A program made the position numbers and the translations under genes. 39,527 bases of DNA from assembly GCA_021205245.1 (NCBI GenBank), contig JAJPXZ010000183.1, positions 1-39,527 on the forward strand, in the 5' to 3' direction. Below, in pieces: positions 27,790-36,190 of the stretch; position 1 is the stretch's first letter, and the number at the start of each line of letters is the position of its first letter. Under the pieces are notes generated by a model. The model saw only the letters and a list, made by a program, of their open reading frames with translations. It had not been told where the DNA came from and ran no database searches. This DNA is from Planctomycetaceae bacterium (GTDB lineage Bacteria > Planctomycetota > SZUA-567).

Positions 27790-28983
27790 ATGACGGAAAA
27801 TTGCGACTCGGACGACGGGGTGAAGGTAATCCTTCCCCCCGAGCCTATTAATCCGGCCTTCGCGGAAAACAACGTACCGGTTTTTCTCGGCTGTGATGAC
27901 CGGTTCTTCGCGCCCGCCTTGACGACCATCGCCTCGGTAATGCGCCACGCCAGCCCGCAGAACAACTACGACATTTTCATTATCCAGGATGGTATTGCTC
28001 CCGCCCGGCTCAAGGCGGCGGTACAGTGGATGAGGCGGTACCCGAATGCCAGTCTGCGCTTCGTCGACATCCGGCCTCTTGTGGAAGCCGAAGGAAAGGA
28101 AGCGTTCGCCACCAACCGTGCCATCAGCTATGCCGCTTATTTCCGAATCTTCGCACCGGAAGTTTTCGGCGCCTACGACAAAATAGCCTACCTGGATTCC
28201 GATGTCGTACTTTTTGGAGACGTGGCTGACTTCTACCACATTCCGTTGGACGGCATGCCCGTGGGCGCATGCCATGACTATGTGACAGAGGAGCAGAGCC
28301 GGGTCGATCCTGGTGTTGGCAAGTTCTGGCGCGAAAAACTCGGCATGGATCCTGGAACCCCTTACTTTTTTTCAGGCGGACTGGTGATGGATCTTTCCCT
28401 TATGCGCGAGCGTGGGGATGTAAAAGCTTTTCTGGAGAAGAATCGTTTTATCGGCGGCAGTAACCTGCCTGAACAGGACGTTATGAATTCCGTCCTGCAG
28501 GGTAACGTGACCTTCATTGACTGCGAGTGGAACTACCTCGACTGGTGGTACGACGCTGATGAAACGTCGCGTAACTTCAGGTTAATGAACCCGGCCGACC
28601 GAATGACAGTTCGAATGGCTCGACCAAATGTCAAAGTACTTCATTATGCAGAGAAGAAGCCGTGGACCCGCGATTACGTTGGCACGAATGCTCAATATTA
28701 TTGGGAAAACGCCCGTTTAACACCGTTCTATGAAGAGTCGGTGATGCGCCTTAAAGATGAATGCGCACTGTGGCCCACACTTAAACGAAAGGCTGTCGTC
28801 TTCCTGCAAGAGAATAACTTCCGCTTTCGCCTTCTTTTCTGCCCCAAAGAGAAGCGCGGGCGCTACGAAGGCAGGTTGAATAACCTCTTCCTTCGTAAAC
28901 GCGGGCTCGACCGACAACGACGGCTGGTACGGGAATTACAGACTGGGATCTCGATAGACCCATTGCAATCGGAGCAACCATAG
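27790..28983 (+). CDS. Family 8 glycosyltransferase
   Basis: 397 residues. GT8 enzymes transfer a sugar from a nucleotide-sugar with retention, using a metal-bound DxD. Here LGCDDRFFAPALTTIASVMRH is the start of the fold, and YLDSDVVLFGDV holds the DxD (Asp136, Asp138). Further matches are PYFFSGGLVMDL, LPEQDVMNSVL and the C-terminal LHYAEKKPW, with the His-Lys pair that contacts the donor phosphates. No TM helix, so a cytoplasmic or membrane-associated enzyme, probably for lipopolysaccharide or another surface glycan. The last part (about 320-397) is basic. It starts three bases after epsilon's stop, so it is read with the ATP synthase operon. The acceptor cannot be predicted. Confidence 0.9.
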   Translation: MTENCDSDDGVKVILPPEPINPAFAENNVPVFLGCDDRFFAPALTTIASVMRHASPQNNYDIFIIQDGIAPARLKAAVQWMRRYPNASLRFVDIRPLVEAEGKEAFATNRAISYAAYFRIFAPEVFGAYDKIAYLDSDVVLFGDVADFYHIPLDGMPVGACHDYVTEEQSRVDPGVGKFWREKLGMDPGTPYFFSGGLVMDLSLMRERGDVKAFLEKNRFIGGSNLPEQDVMNSVLQGNVTFIDCEWNYLDWWYDADETSRNFRLMNPADRMTVRMARPNVKVLHYAEKKPWTRDYVGTNAQYYWENARLTPFYEESVMRLKDECALWPTLKRKAVVFLQENNFRFRLLFCPKEKRGRYEGRLNNLFLRKRGLDRQRRLVRELQTGISIDPLQSEQP

Positions 28984-29661
28984 ATGGACACCAAACACGC
29001 AATCATCCTCCTCTCCGGAGGCCTAGACTCAGCCACCATCCTCGCCGTGGCGAAGTCGGAGGATTATATCTGCCACTGCCTCTCCTTCGATTACGGGCAG
29101 CGGAACAGCCATGAACTCGAAGCGGCTAAACGTCTGGCAGCCGGCGCGGCCAGCCATGCCATCATGCCTATCCACCTCGACCGCTTCGGCGGGTCGGCCC
29201 TGACCGGTGACGGCGAAGTGCCGAAAAACGAGGAATCAAACGGCATCCCCGTCACCTACGTCCCGGCCCGCAACACCATCTTCCTGTCATACGCTCTGGC
29301 ATTGGCGGAGATCAAGAACGCCGAGGCGGTGTTTATCGGCGTCAATTCAGTCGATTATTCCGGCTATCCCGATTGCAGGCCCGAGTTCATCGCCGCCTAC
29401 CAAAAGATGGCCAACCTCGCCACCAAACGGACTGTCGAAGGAGACACCGTCACCATCCGTGCACCGTTGCAGAATCTGACGAAAAGCGGTATTATCGCCT
29501 GGGGAACCAGCCTGGGGGTGGACTACTCACTCACCCTCACCTGTTATGATCCGGTCGGGGGCGACGGCCTCGCCTGCGGCGCGTGCGATTCGTGCCGACT
29601 GCGCCGCCAGGGCTTTCTTGAAGCCGGGGTCGCCGACCCCACCCGCTACGCTAAAAAGTAA
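28984..29661 (+). CDS. queC: 7-cyano-7-deazaguanine synthase
   Basis: 225 residues, typical length. QueC converts 7-carboxy-7-deazaguanine to preQ0 with ATP and ammonia in the queuosine pathway. It has the PP-loop [13 protein letters not shown], the [17 protein letters not shown] motif, [16 protein letters not shown] and a C-terminal zinc site of four Cys ([18 protein letters not shown]). It begins directly after the stop of the glycosyltransferase gene and continues the operon. No other queuosine genes are in the window. Confidence 0.97.
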   Translation: MDTKHAIILLSGGLDSATILAVAKSEDYICHCLSFDYGQRNSHELEAAKRLAAGAASHAIMPIHLDRFGGSALTGDGEVPKNEESNGIPVTYVPARNTIFLSYALALAEIKNAEAVFIGVNSVDYSGYPDCRPEFIAAYQKMANLATKRTVEGDTVTIRAPLQNLTKSGIIAWGTSLGVDYSLTLTCYDPVGGDGLACGACDSCRLRRQGFLEAGVADPTRYAKK

Positions 29662-29675
29662 AAGAAACGATCCGC

Positions 29676-30260
29676 ATGGCGAACGGCCATACCCGCATGT
29701 TCATCAAGCAGTTCCTCACCAAGACCGCCTCCACCGGCGCTATTGTGCCCAGTTCGGACGATCTGGCCAGGCGCATGGTAGAATTTGCCGCGCCCGGCCC
29801 GAATGCCGTCATCGCCGAGTACGGGCCTGGGACAGGGGTGTTCACGAACCGGATTCTTGAAAAGCTCCAGCCGGGACAGAAGTTCTTCGCCATCGAGGTG
29901 AACGAGGATTTCGCCACGGCGCTAAAGAAGCGATTTCCCGACGTGCACATTTATACCGATTGCGCCTCCAACGTCTCCACCTGCTGCCTCCACGAAGGCG
30001 TGGACAAGATCGACTGCGTCATCTCCGGCCTGCCGTGGGCGATTTTCCCCGAAGAACTCCAGCACAAGATTCTCCGGGGCATGGTGGATGTCATGCCCGA
30101 AGGCGGCACTTTCGTTACCTTCGCCTACCTCCAGGGGTTGGTGATGCCGGCGGGAAAACGCTTCAAACACAACGTCAAACAATACTTCTCCCACGTGGAA
30201 AGCAGCGGGGTAATCTGGAAGAACCTTCCGCCTGCAATCATATACCGCTGCCGCAAATAA
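29676..30260 (+). CDS. SAM-dependent methyltransferase, PmtA/KsgA-like
   Basis: 194 residues. The SAM-binding motif I is EYGPGTGVFTNRIL, followed by motif II FFAIEVNEDFA and motif IV-like CVISGLPWAIFP. The opening FIKQFLTKTASTGAIVPSSDDLARRM is typical of the phospholipid N-methyltransferase/rRNA adenine dimethylase-like group of short proteins. The SGLPW segment agrees best with phospholipid N-methyltransferases (PmtA), but a methyltransferase of unknown substrate is safer. It follows queC after 14 bases and precedes gltX by 22. Confidence 0.8.
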   Translation: MANGHTRMFIKQFLTKTASTGAIVPSSDDLARRMVEFAAPGPNAVIAEYGPGTGVFTNRILEKLQPGQKFFAIEVNEDFATALKKRFPDVHIYTDCASNVSTCCLHEGVDKIDCVISGLPWAIFPEELQHKILRGMVDVMPEGGTFVTFAYLQGLVMPAGKRFKHNVKQYFSHVESSGVIWKNLPPAIIYRCRK

Positions 30261-30282
30261 CCCGATAGTAGAAAGAACCACC

Positions 30283-31869
30283 ATGGCCCAGGCTCCCCGC
30301 GTCCGCTTCGCACCCAGTCCCACCGGAAACGTCCATATCGGCAATATCCGCGCCGCCATCTACAACTGGCTCTTCGCCCGCCACAACGGCGGCCAATTCC
30401 TGCTTCGGGTCGAAGACACCGATCTCGAACGCTCCACCCCGGAAGCAATCGGGACTCTGCTTGAAGCCATGGACTGGCTCGGGCTCGACTACGACGAAGA
30501 CCCCATGTACCAGTCGAAGCAGAAGGACCGCCACATCCAGGTGGTGGACGAGATGGTTGCCAAAGGCTATGCCAGCCGCCTTGAGGGCGGTCCCACCATC
30601 CTCCACCTCGATGGCCCGCTTCTCGACCCGTCATTCGTCTCCGAACCGCGCGAAGAGGTGGAGGTCGACGTCTCGAAAGGCGATCTGTTCGTGACCGCCC
30701 GTGGCGTCGATTACATCACCCACGGCTCGGACGGCAAGGAATACCACAACCCGATCAGCCGCGACGCCATGCCGCACCTGCGCGTCAAAATGGCCGACGG
30801 CGGCGAAAAACCCGGGCAGGCGCTGCTTGGTGCGCTGTCCGGCAAGGCCGAGGACGTGCTCGGCGGCAAGCCCGTTACCCTCCTCTTCAAGCGTCGCTAT
30901 GTCTTTTACGAGGACCTGGTCCTGGGCCACCTGGAGAAGCCGCTCGACTCCATCCGCGATCTGGTCATCGTCCGCTCCGACGGCAGCCCCGTCTTCCACC
31001 TCGCCAACGTGGTGGACGACGTCGACCAGGGCGTTACCCACATTCTTCGTGGCAATGACCATGTCGAAAATACCTACCGGCATCACTTCATCTTCCGCGC
31101 CATGAATGCGACGCCGCCTCGCTACGGCCACTTCCCCATGATCGTCAACGCCAAAGGGAAACCGTACTCAAAGCGGGACGGCGACGCCTATGTCGGCGAT
31201 TTCCGCACCAAGGGCTATCTGCCCGAATGCTTGTTCAACTTCCTCGCTCTGTGCGGCTGGGGCCGCGAGGACGGGGTTGAAATCATGACGCGAAAGGAGA
31301 TGGCCGAGCACTTCACCCTTGACCGTGTCTCCGCAGCGCCAGCCCAGTTGAACTTGGAAAAACTGGCGTGGATGAACGGTCAGTACCTGATGAAAATGCC
31401 GCTCGCGGAACTCGCCCCTCTCATCACCGCCGAACTGGCTGCCGAAGGCATGGCGACCGAATCGATAGACCCGGAATGGCTTGGGAAGCTCATTCTTCTT
31501 GAACAGGAACGGCTCAAGACGATCAAGGACTTCGTCGCCAATACCCGCTACTTCTTCACCACGTCGGTCGAGCACGACCCGAAGGCGGTGGACAAGGTGC
31601 TGCGTAAAAAGGACGGGGCCGGGTTTGCCGTTGTCCGGGGTCTGTTGCCTCTTTTCGAAGCGCTGACGTCGTGGGAGGCTCCGGAGCTGGAAAAGGCCGC
31701 CCTCGCCTACGGCGAAGCCAACGAGATCAAGACCGGCGACCTTGCCCAACCGGTGCGGGTGGCTGTCACCGGCGGCACGGTGAGCCGCGGCATTTGGGAG
31801 GTGGTGGAACTGGTGGGGAGGGACCGCACGCTGGCGCGAATGCGCGATGCGCTGGCCCTGGAGGCCTGA
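30283..31869 (+). CDS. gltX: Glutamate-tRNA ligase
   Basis: 528 residues. It charges tRNA with glutamate in the cytoplasm. Class I signature HIGH is in APSPTGNVHIGNIRAA, the LLRVEDTDLERS motif is standard, and the KMSKS equivalent is KPYSKRDGDA. The LANVVDDVDQGVTHILRGNDHVENT segment matches the family (with Asn in the usual 'RG(D/E)DH'). The C-terminal half is the anticodon-binding part. Length is slightly above the typical 470-490. It is followed by the esterase gene one base after the stop. Confidence 0.96.
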   Translation: MAQAPRVRFAPSPTGNVHIGNIRAAIYNWLFARHNGGQFLLRVEDTDLERSTPEAIGTLLEAMDWLGLDYDEDPMYQSKQKDRHIQVVDEMVAKGYASRLEGGPTILHLDGPLLDPSFVSEPREEVEVDVSKGDLFVTARGVDYITHGSDGKEYHNPISRDAMPHLRVKMADGGEKPGQALLGALSGKAEDVLGGKPVTLLFKRRYVFYEDLVLGHLEKPLDSIRDLVIVRSDGSPVFHLANVVDDVDQGVTHILRGNDHVENTYRHHFIFRAMNATPPRYGHFPMIVNAKGKPYSKRDGDAYVGDFRTKGYLPECLFNFLALCGWGREDGVEIMTRKEMAEHFTLDRVSAAPAQLNLEKLAWMNGQYLMKMPLAELAPLITAELAAEGMATESIDPEWLGKLILLEQERLKTIKDFVANTRYFFTTSVEHDPKAVDKVLRKKDGAGFAVVRGLLPLFEALTSWEAPELEKAALAYGEANEIKTGDLAQPVRVAVTGGTVSRGIWEVVELVGRDRTLARMRDALALEA

Positions 31870-31870
31870 C

Positions 31871-32665
31871 ATGTTCCTGCGCGGAGACATCTTTTCGAAA
31901 ACCCTGGAGATGATGACCGGCGTCACCCTCGTCGGCCCGCACGACTACCCGCTCGGCAAACCCTACAACGTGTGCTACCTGTTGCATGGCTTGTGCGGCA
32001 GCAACGGCGATTGGGCCAATTTTACCCTGTTGCCGCAATACGCCCAACAATACCACACCATCTTCGTGCTGCCCGAAGTAGGCCGTTCGTTTTATACCGA
32101 CATGGCGCACGGGCCGCGTTATTTTTCCTATGTGGCGGATGAACTGCCGGAGACGATTCGGAGCTTATTCAACGTCTCGGCGGAACGTGAAAACACCGCC
32201 GTCATCGGCGCGTCGATGGGAGGCTACGGTGCGCTGAAGTGCGCCCTGTCGCGGCCGGAACGGTTCGGCAAGGTTGCCGCGTTTTCGTCGGCGTGCCTGT
32301 TTCTCCGCGAGGATTTGGACATCCTCCGATCGCCGATGGGTCGGGCGAAGGCGGAAGAGGTTTTTGGCGAACGGTTGCCGCTTGATATGCAATGCGTCTT
32401 CGGCGACAGCTTCACCTGGTCGGAAGACAACGACATCCCCTCTCTCGCGGCCCGGACGCTGGCCACCGGGAATCCACCGCAGTTGTTCCTCGCTTGCGGC
32501 GAAAGCGATTACCTTGTCGCCCCCAACCGCCGTATGCGCGATACCCTCACCGCCATGAACTACCCCGTCACCTATGAAGAATGGCCAGGCGAACACAACT
32601 GGTTCTTTTTCAATCAAGCGCTGGAAAAGGCGCTGGTTTGGCTCTATGGTCAGGCGGTCTCGTAA
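31871..32665 (+). CDS. Esterase, S-formylglutathione hydrolase/esterase D-like
   Basis: 264 residues from the ATG at 31871 (the ORF track starts inside gltX). An alpha/beta hydrolase with the nucleophile elbow GASMGG (Ser in IGASMGGYGALKCAL), the oxyanion region LLHGLCGSNGDWAN, and the end GEHNWFFFNQALEKAL that carries the catalytic His. The closest pattern is the tributyrin/acetyl esterase group related to esterase D. No signal peptide, so cytoplasmic. It is the last gene of the long operon, and its 3' end overlaps the end of the minus-strand MEMO-like gene by 16 bases. Confidence 0.88.
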   Translation: MFLRGDIFSKTLEMMTGVTLVGPHDYPLGKPYNVCYLLHGLCGSNGDWANFTLLPQYAQQYHTIFVLPEVGRSFYTDMAHGPRYFSYVADELPETIRSLFNVSAERENTAVIGASMGGYGALKCALSRPERFGKVAAFSSACLFLREDLDILRSPMGRAKAEEVFGERLPLDMQCVFGDSFTWSEDNDIPSLAARTLATGNPPQLFLACGESDYLVAPNRRMRDTLTAMNYPVTYEEWPGEHNWFFFNQALEKALVWLYGQAVS

Positions 32666-33531
32666 GCGATAGCCCCATAGCCGACCATATGCGACGCTTC
32701 GCCCTGCGGCATGACGTCGTGGCTGTTCGTATAGGCGAGGAGGCGGCCGGAGGAAGCGCCGCAGGCCTCAGCCCAGCCGATCACCGCCGCTACAGCGCCA
32801 GCACCGCAGGCGCTGTGATCCTGTTCCGCCACCTCCACCACCCGTCGCGCATCCATGGCGATGGCGGCGTCGATAAAACGTCTATCATTTTCCGCCAGCC
32901 ATCGCAACGCCGGTTCGCCAGTGCCGGCTGGAGTTATTCCAAATGACGCGCCGTAGTGGGTGAGATCGGTGGAAGCGACCGCGACGGTCGCTCCGTGGTG
33001 TTTTTTCGCCACGTCGGTGGCAAGCTTGCCCATCTCGCCTGCGTCGGGGAAAAACCCCATGGCTATAGGGACAATCTTCGCGGTGGGGAACATGGCTTTG
33101 ATAAAGGGCATTTGCAGCTCGATGGCGTTGTCGCCCTGATGGACGGCATAGTCCTCGCGGCCCAGCCCGGCCTGTATGAAAGCTTGCGCCAGCGCTTCGT
33201 CCACCTCCACCGAACCGAGCGGGGTATCCCAGCGGCCGGTGGCCCAGATGGCGGGGACGGATAAATGGGCGCGGTGGCAGGCACCGAAAATGACGAAGGT
33301 GTCGACCCGGTCCACCCGCTGCCGAACCAGCTCGAATGCGGCGGCGGCAACGGCTCCGGAAAAAACCAGGCCCGCGTGGGGCACGACTATCCCAACCGGA
33401 TGCCCCCTCGCCTCGGTGACAGCGTGGCCGTATCGGTCGCGCGCGTCGGCCAGGCATTCCTCCACCTGCAAACGCAGTCCTTCGCCGTCCCGTTCGTACC
33501 AGGCTCCGGCTTTCTCCGCCGCCCTATGCAT
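32650..33531 (-). CDS. MEMO-family protein (AmmeMemoRadiSam system protein B-like)
   Basis: 293 residues. Typical motifs of the MEMO1 family: VPHAGLVFSGAVAAAAFEL, HQGDNAIELQMPFIKAMFP, STDLTHYGASFG and CGAGAVAAVIGWAE; the His residues of the first, second and third match the metal-site region. In bacteria the family often works next to a radical SAM protein and an AMMECR1 protein, neither of which is present in this window. The gene overlaps the start of the GH1-like gene's stop by eight bases and is probably the last gene of the minus-strand operon. Function is unknown; a dioxygenase or redox role has been proposed for relatives. Confidence 0.88.
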   Translation of the reverse strand: MHRAAEKAGAWYERDGEGLRLQVEECLADARDRYGHAVTEARGHPVGIVVPHAGLVFSGAVAAAAFELVRQRVDRVDTFVIFGACHRAHLSVPAIWATGRWDTPLGSVEVDEALAQAFIQAGLGREDYAVHQGDNAIELQMPFIKAMFPTAKIVPIAMGFFPDAGEMGKLATDVAKKHHGATVAVASTDLTHYGASFGITPAGTGEPALRWLAENDRRFIDAAIAMDARRVVEVAEQDHSACGAGAVAAVIGWAEACGASSGRLLAYTNSHDVMPQGEASHMVGYGAIAYETA

Positions 33532-34732
33532 GGCGTCGCTCCTTTTTAGCCAGCGATTTCAGCGTCCCCGTCCTCACCACTCTTGCGAACGGTTTGGCGA
33601 AATTCCGTAGTTCGCGCCGCCGCTCGCGCCCGTGAAAGTCCACCTGTAATAGCCCACCGCCGGATGCCAGCCCCTTGGTCAAATCAAAGCCATCGAGAAG
33701 AGGATCGTAGAAAAATCCGGCCACCGCGGGGGAGCCCGCGAAGGATGAGAGCAATGTGTGCAGGCCGCCGTCCGGGAGGGTGGCGTCGCCGTGGCCGACC
33801 AGGTAGACAGGCGCGCGAAGGCGGCGCAGCCACGTTGCGGCGCTCTTGCGGCGTGGCCGGGAAAAGCCGTCGCCGCCCCCGCCGTGGCGCATTCTCGCAG
33901 GTAGGGTGGGTGAGACCCCGCTCCCGAGCGAGAGGGTGTCAAAGGCGCGGAGGCGCAGTTCGTTGCCGGTCCGGAGCATAACGAAATCGGGGCGGCCGAA
34001 CTTCCGCAAGCCGTACCGGTTCAAGAGCCAGTCGGCGACGCCCGCTGCCACATGGTCGCCGGGGTGCCATACCCGATTGGGGAAAAAACAGCCGCCGGGA
34101 AGGCTGAGGCCGATTTTCGCGTGGGGAAGACGCTGGCGCAGGGCGGCGGCGGCGAGACGGTGGCCGTGGGCCAAATTCTTAAAGGCGAGACGGACATGGT
34201 CGAGCCTACCCCATTCGCCACCGGGCAGGCCGTCCCAGGCGTGGCAGGCAAAACAATAAAGTTGTGGCTCGTGGATGGGGATCCAGCGAATTACCTCGCC
34301 ATCGCTGACGTCGGCGAGGCGACGGGCGAAATCGGCGAACCAATATGGCGTCTCTCGGTTGAGCCAGCCGCCGGCCTTCAGCGCCCAGCGCGGCAGAGCG
34401 TGGTGGAACAAGGTTACCCAGGGTTCAATACCGTGGCTGCGGAGATCGGCAAGCATCTCCATATAGCGGTAGGTGTCTTCACGAGCGAGGGGGGCATTGG
34501 GTTCGCGTTGCAGCCTGGCCCAATCGATGCCGAAGCGGTAAGCTTTCAGGCCCAGATCGGCCATGGCGCGAAAATCATAGCGGTAGCGCCGCCAGTGATG
34601 GGGGCCGTCGTCGGGGACGCTGCCATCCGGGGCGGAAAGTTTGCCCCAATCGCTGACCGTCTCCCCTTCGCAGCAAGGCGGACATGTCGCCGCGCCCCAC
34701 ACGAAATCCTCGGGAAAATCCCTTTCCTGCAT
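33524..34732 (-). CDS. GH1-type (beta-glucosidase) fold protein lacking the nucleophile Glu
   Basis: 402 residues, short for GH1 (about 450). The start MQERDFPEDFVWGAATCPPCCEG, AYRFGIDWARLQ and GIEPWVTLFHHALPRWA are family-typical. The acid/base motif (T-x-N-E-P) reads IPIHEPQ with Glu155 kept. The nucleophile motif (I-T-E-N-G) aligns with LVGHGDA after APVY, so the catalytic Glu is Gly313. The C-terminal GFFYDPLLDGFDLTKG matches the usual YFYWSLLDNFEW region. The likely result is a protein that has lost normal retaining-glycosidase activity, perhaps a binding or regulatory protein. No signal peptide is seen. It lies in a five-gene minus-strand string. Confidence 0.85.
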   Translation of the reverse strand: MQERDFPEDFVWGAATCPPCCEGETVSDWGKLSAPDGSVPDDGPHHWRRYRYDFRAMADLGLKAYRFGIDWARLQREPNAPLAREDTYRYMEMLADLRSHGIEPWVTLFHHALPRWALKAGGWLNRETPYWFADFARRLADVSDGEVIRWIPIHEPQLYCFACHAWDGLPGGEWGRLDHVRLAFKNLAHGHRLAAAALRQRLPHAKIGLSLPGGCFFPNRVWHPGDHVAAGVADWLLNRYGLRKFGRPDFVMLRTGNELRLRAFDTLSLGSGVSPTLPARMRHGGGGDGFSRPRRKSAATWLRRLRAPVYLVGHGDATLPDGGLHTLLSSFAGSPAVAGFFYDPLLDGFDLTKGLASGGGLLQVDFHGRERRRELRNFAKPFARVVRTGTLKSLAKKERRHA

Positions 34733-34754
34733 GCTCTGCGACTCCGATGCATAA

Positions 34755-35429
34755 TTACCGATAATTCAGTGGACGGCCGAAAGCGCGCTCGGCCCGTGCG
34801 GCCAGGCCGGTCCTGGCTTCGTCCAGCGGGACGCCTTCGACGCGGGGGGGCCAGAGGGAACTCTGCATCTCGCTCCAGACTTTGGACACAGCGCCAAAGC
34901 CGCGCGGATCGCCCAGTACCACCAGCGCGTTGGCTGCTTGCAACCGCACCTCGGGCGCGGGGTGGCGGGTAAGCGGTTCGATGTCGAGGACGGCGTGTTT
35001 CGTCCCAATCGCGGCGAGTGACAAGGCGGCGTAACCGGGGAACTCCCCTGAAGCGATGCGCTCTCGCAGGAACTTCACCATGGCCGTACTGCCCCGCCCC
35101 GTCGCCGGAGCGCAGATACTGACGATACAGGCGCGGACCTCCGGCTCTTTTTCGATACGGTAGCGGCGGATGATAACTTCTTCCATCTCCACCGCCAGGT
35201 CGCGGCGTCCATTGCGGCGGGCCTCGCCCGCCCGGGTGGCAAGAATCCGCAACGCCATCATGCGTTCGTTCTTGTTGGCCGCGTTGACGCCGCGCATGAC
35301 GTCGCCGTCGCCCCGGCGGGCGAGGTCGGCGATATAGGGGTCGTCCCGGTATTCCCACCACATGTTGTCGCCGCAGCCGGCTATGAGCAAACAGAGACCG
35401 GCGACGATTCCCCCCCACCATCGTTTCAT
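34755..35429 (-). CDS. HEAT-repeat-like lipoprotein
   Basis: 224 residues. The N-terminus MKRWWGGIVAGLCLLIAGC has a lipobox (LIAGC), so it is lipidated at Cys19. The mature part consists of helical pairs with the HEAT pattern: ERMMALRILATRAGEARR, EPEVRACIVSICAP, PEVRLQAANALVVLGDPRG. Such scaffolds bind proteins. It overlaps the upstream gene by the four bases ATGA, so the two are translationally coupled. A partner cannot be named, but the neighbouring lipoprotein is a candidate. Confidence 0.8.
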   Translation of the reverse strand: MKRWWGGIVAGLCLLIAGCGDNMWWEYRDDPYIADLARRGDGDVMRGVNAANKNERMMALRILATRAGEARRNGRRDLAVEMEEVIIRRYRIEKEPEVRACIVSICAPATGRGSTAMVKFLRERIASGEFPGYAALSLAAIGTKHAVLDIEPLTRHPAPEVRLQAANALVVLGDPRGFGAVSKVWSEMQSSLWPPRVEGVPLDEARTGLAARAERAFGRPLNYR

Positions 35430-36190
35430 CGCAAACTCTCCGCTATCGCGTGGCGCAGATCGCCGACCATGAAAGACGTGGCGTAATCGTCGGCGTTGCC
35501 GTGGTTGAGAAGTCCGGTCCAGTCGGTCAATTGGTGGTTCTCGGCACCGGGCATGGAGGTGCCGTGATAATTGGTGCTGTTGGTCTGGTAATAATTGATA
35601 TGCGCCCAGAGACGATTGGCGTCCGGCGGCGGCGCGGCGTCGTAGGCGGTAAACGAATGGTTGACGCCGGGGATGCGGCGGGAGAGAACATTCCCGGTGA
35701 CGCCGGCGGCATGGCTGAGCCTGCCGGTTTTGACCGCGTCCACGGTGAGGAGGAGCACGATTTGCACGTCGCGGTCGTTGAAGAGGATCTCGCGGGCCGT
35801 CTCCGACGCCTCGGTCGCCCCAAGTCCGTGACCGGCCAGAATAATTCGGGGCGGCAGGTTGCGGCGGCGGCGGAGATCGAGCTGTTCGCGGACCCAGTCC
35901 ATCGCCTTGTCGCGCTCGGAATAAAAGAACGCGGCAGCCGACAGCCGGGTATTCCCAATGGCCCGGTAGACCGCCATCCGCACCCCGTCCGGCGGCGCGC
36001 CGCTCTTGAGGGGATAGGAGGCATAGGCGAGGATGACCGGGCCAATCGCTTCGGCACGGATTATCTCGGCCGATTCGCTTGACGCGCCCGGTTCGGGAAA
36101 CGGCTCGACTTCGCGGCCGCAGCCGGCGAAGAAGACCAGCAGCAGGGCCGTGACGGCGAGCGTGCGGAGCTTATTTCCTGTCTTTGTCAC
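35426..36190 (-). CDS. Alpha/beta-hydrolase-like lipoprotein with altered nucleophile elbow
   Basis: The ORF track starts at 36211, but the GTG at 36190 has GGGGAA seven bases ahead and gives a better signal peptide (MTKTGNKLRTLAVTALLLVFFAGC; lipidation at Cys24), so I prefer 254 residues. The remaining protein resembles the alpha/beta hydrolase fold: PVILAYASYPLKSG, then PPRIILAGHGLGATEASE, LLLTVDAVKTG and a C-terminal part with VNHSFTAYD and several His. At the nucleophile elbow, G-x-S-x-G is replaced by GHGLG, that is, Gly122 in place of Ser. It may be non-catalytic or use another residue. It overlaps ubiB by about 20 bases and the next gene by four. Confidence 0.75.
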   Translation of the reverse strand: MTKTGNKLRTLAVTALLLVFFAGCGREVEPFPEPGASSESAEIIRAEAIGPVILAYASYPLKSGAPPDGVRMAVYRAIGNTRLSAAAFFYSERDKAMDWVREQLDLRRRRNLPPRIILAGHGLGATEASETAREILFNDRDVQIVLLLTVDAVKTGRLSHAAGVTGNVLSRRIPGVNHSFTAYDAAPPPDANRLWAHINYYQTNSTNYHGTSMPGAENHQLTDWTGLLNHGNADDYATSFMVGDLRHAIAESLR

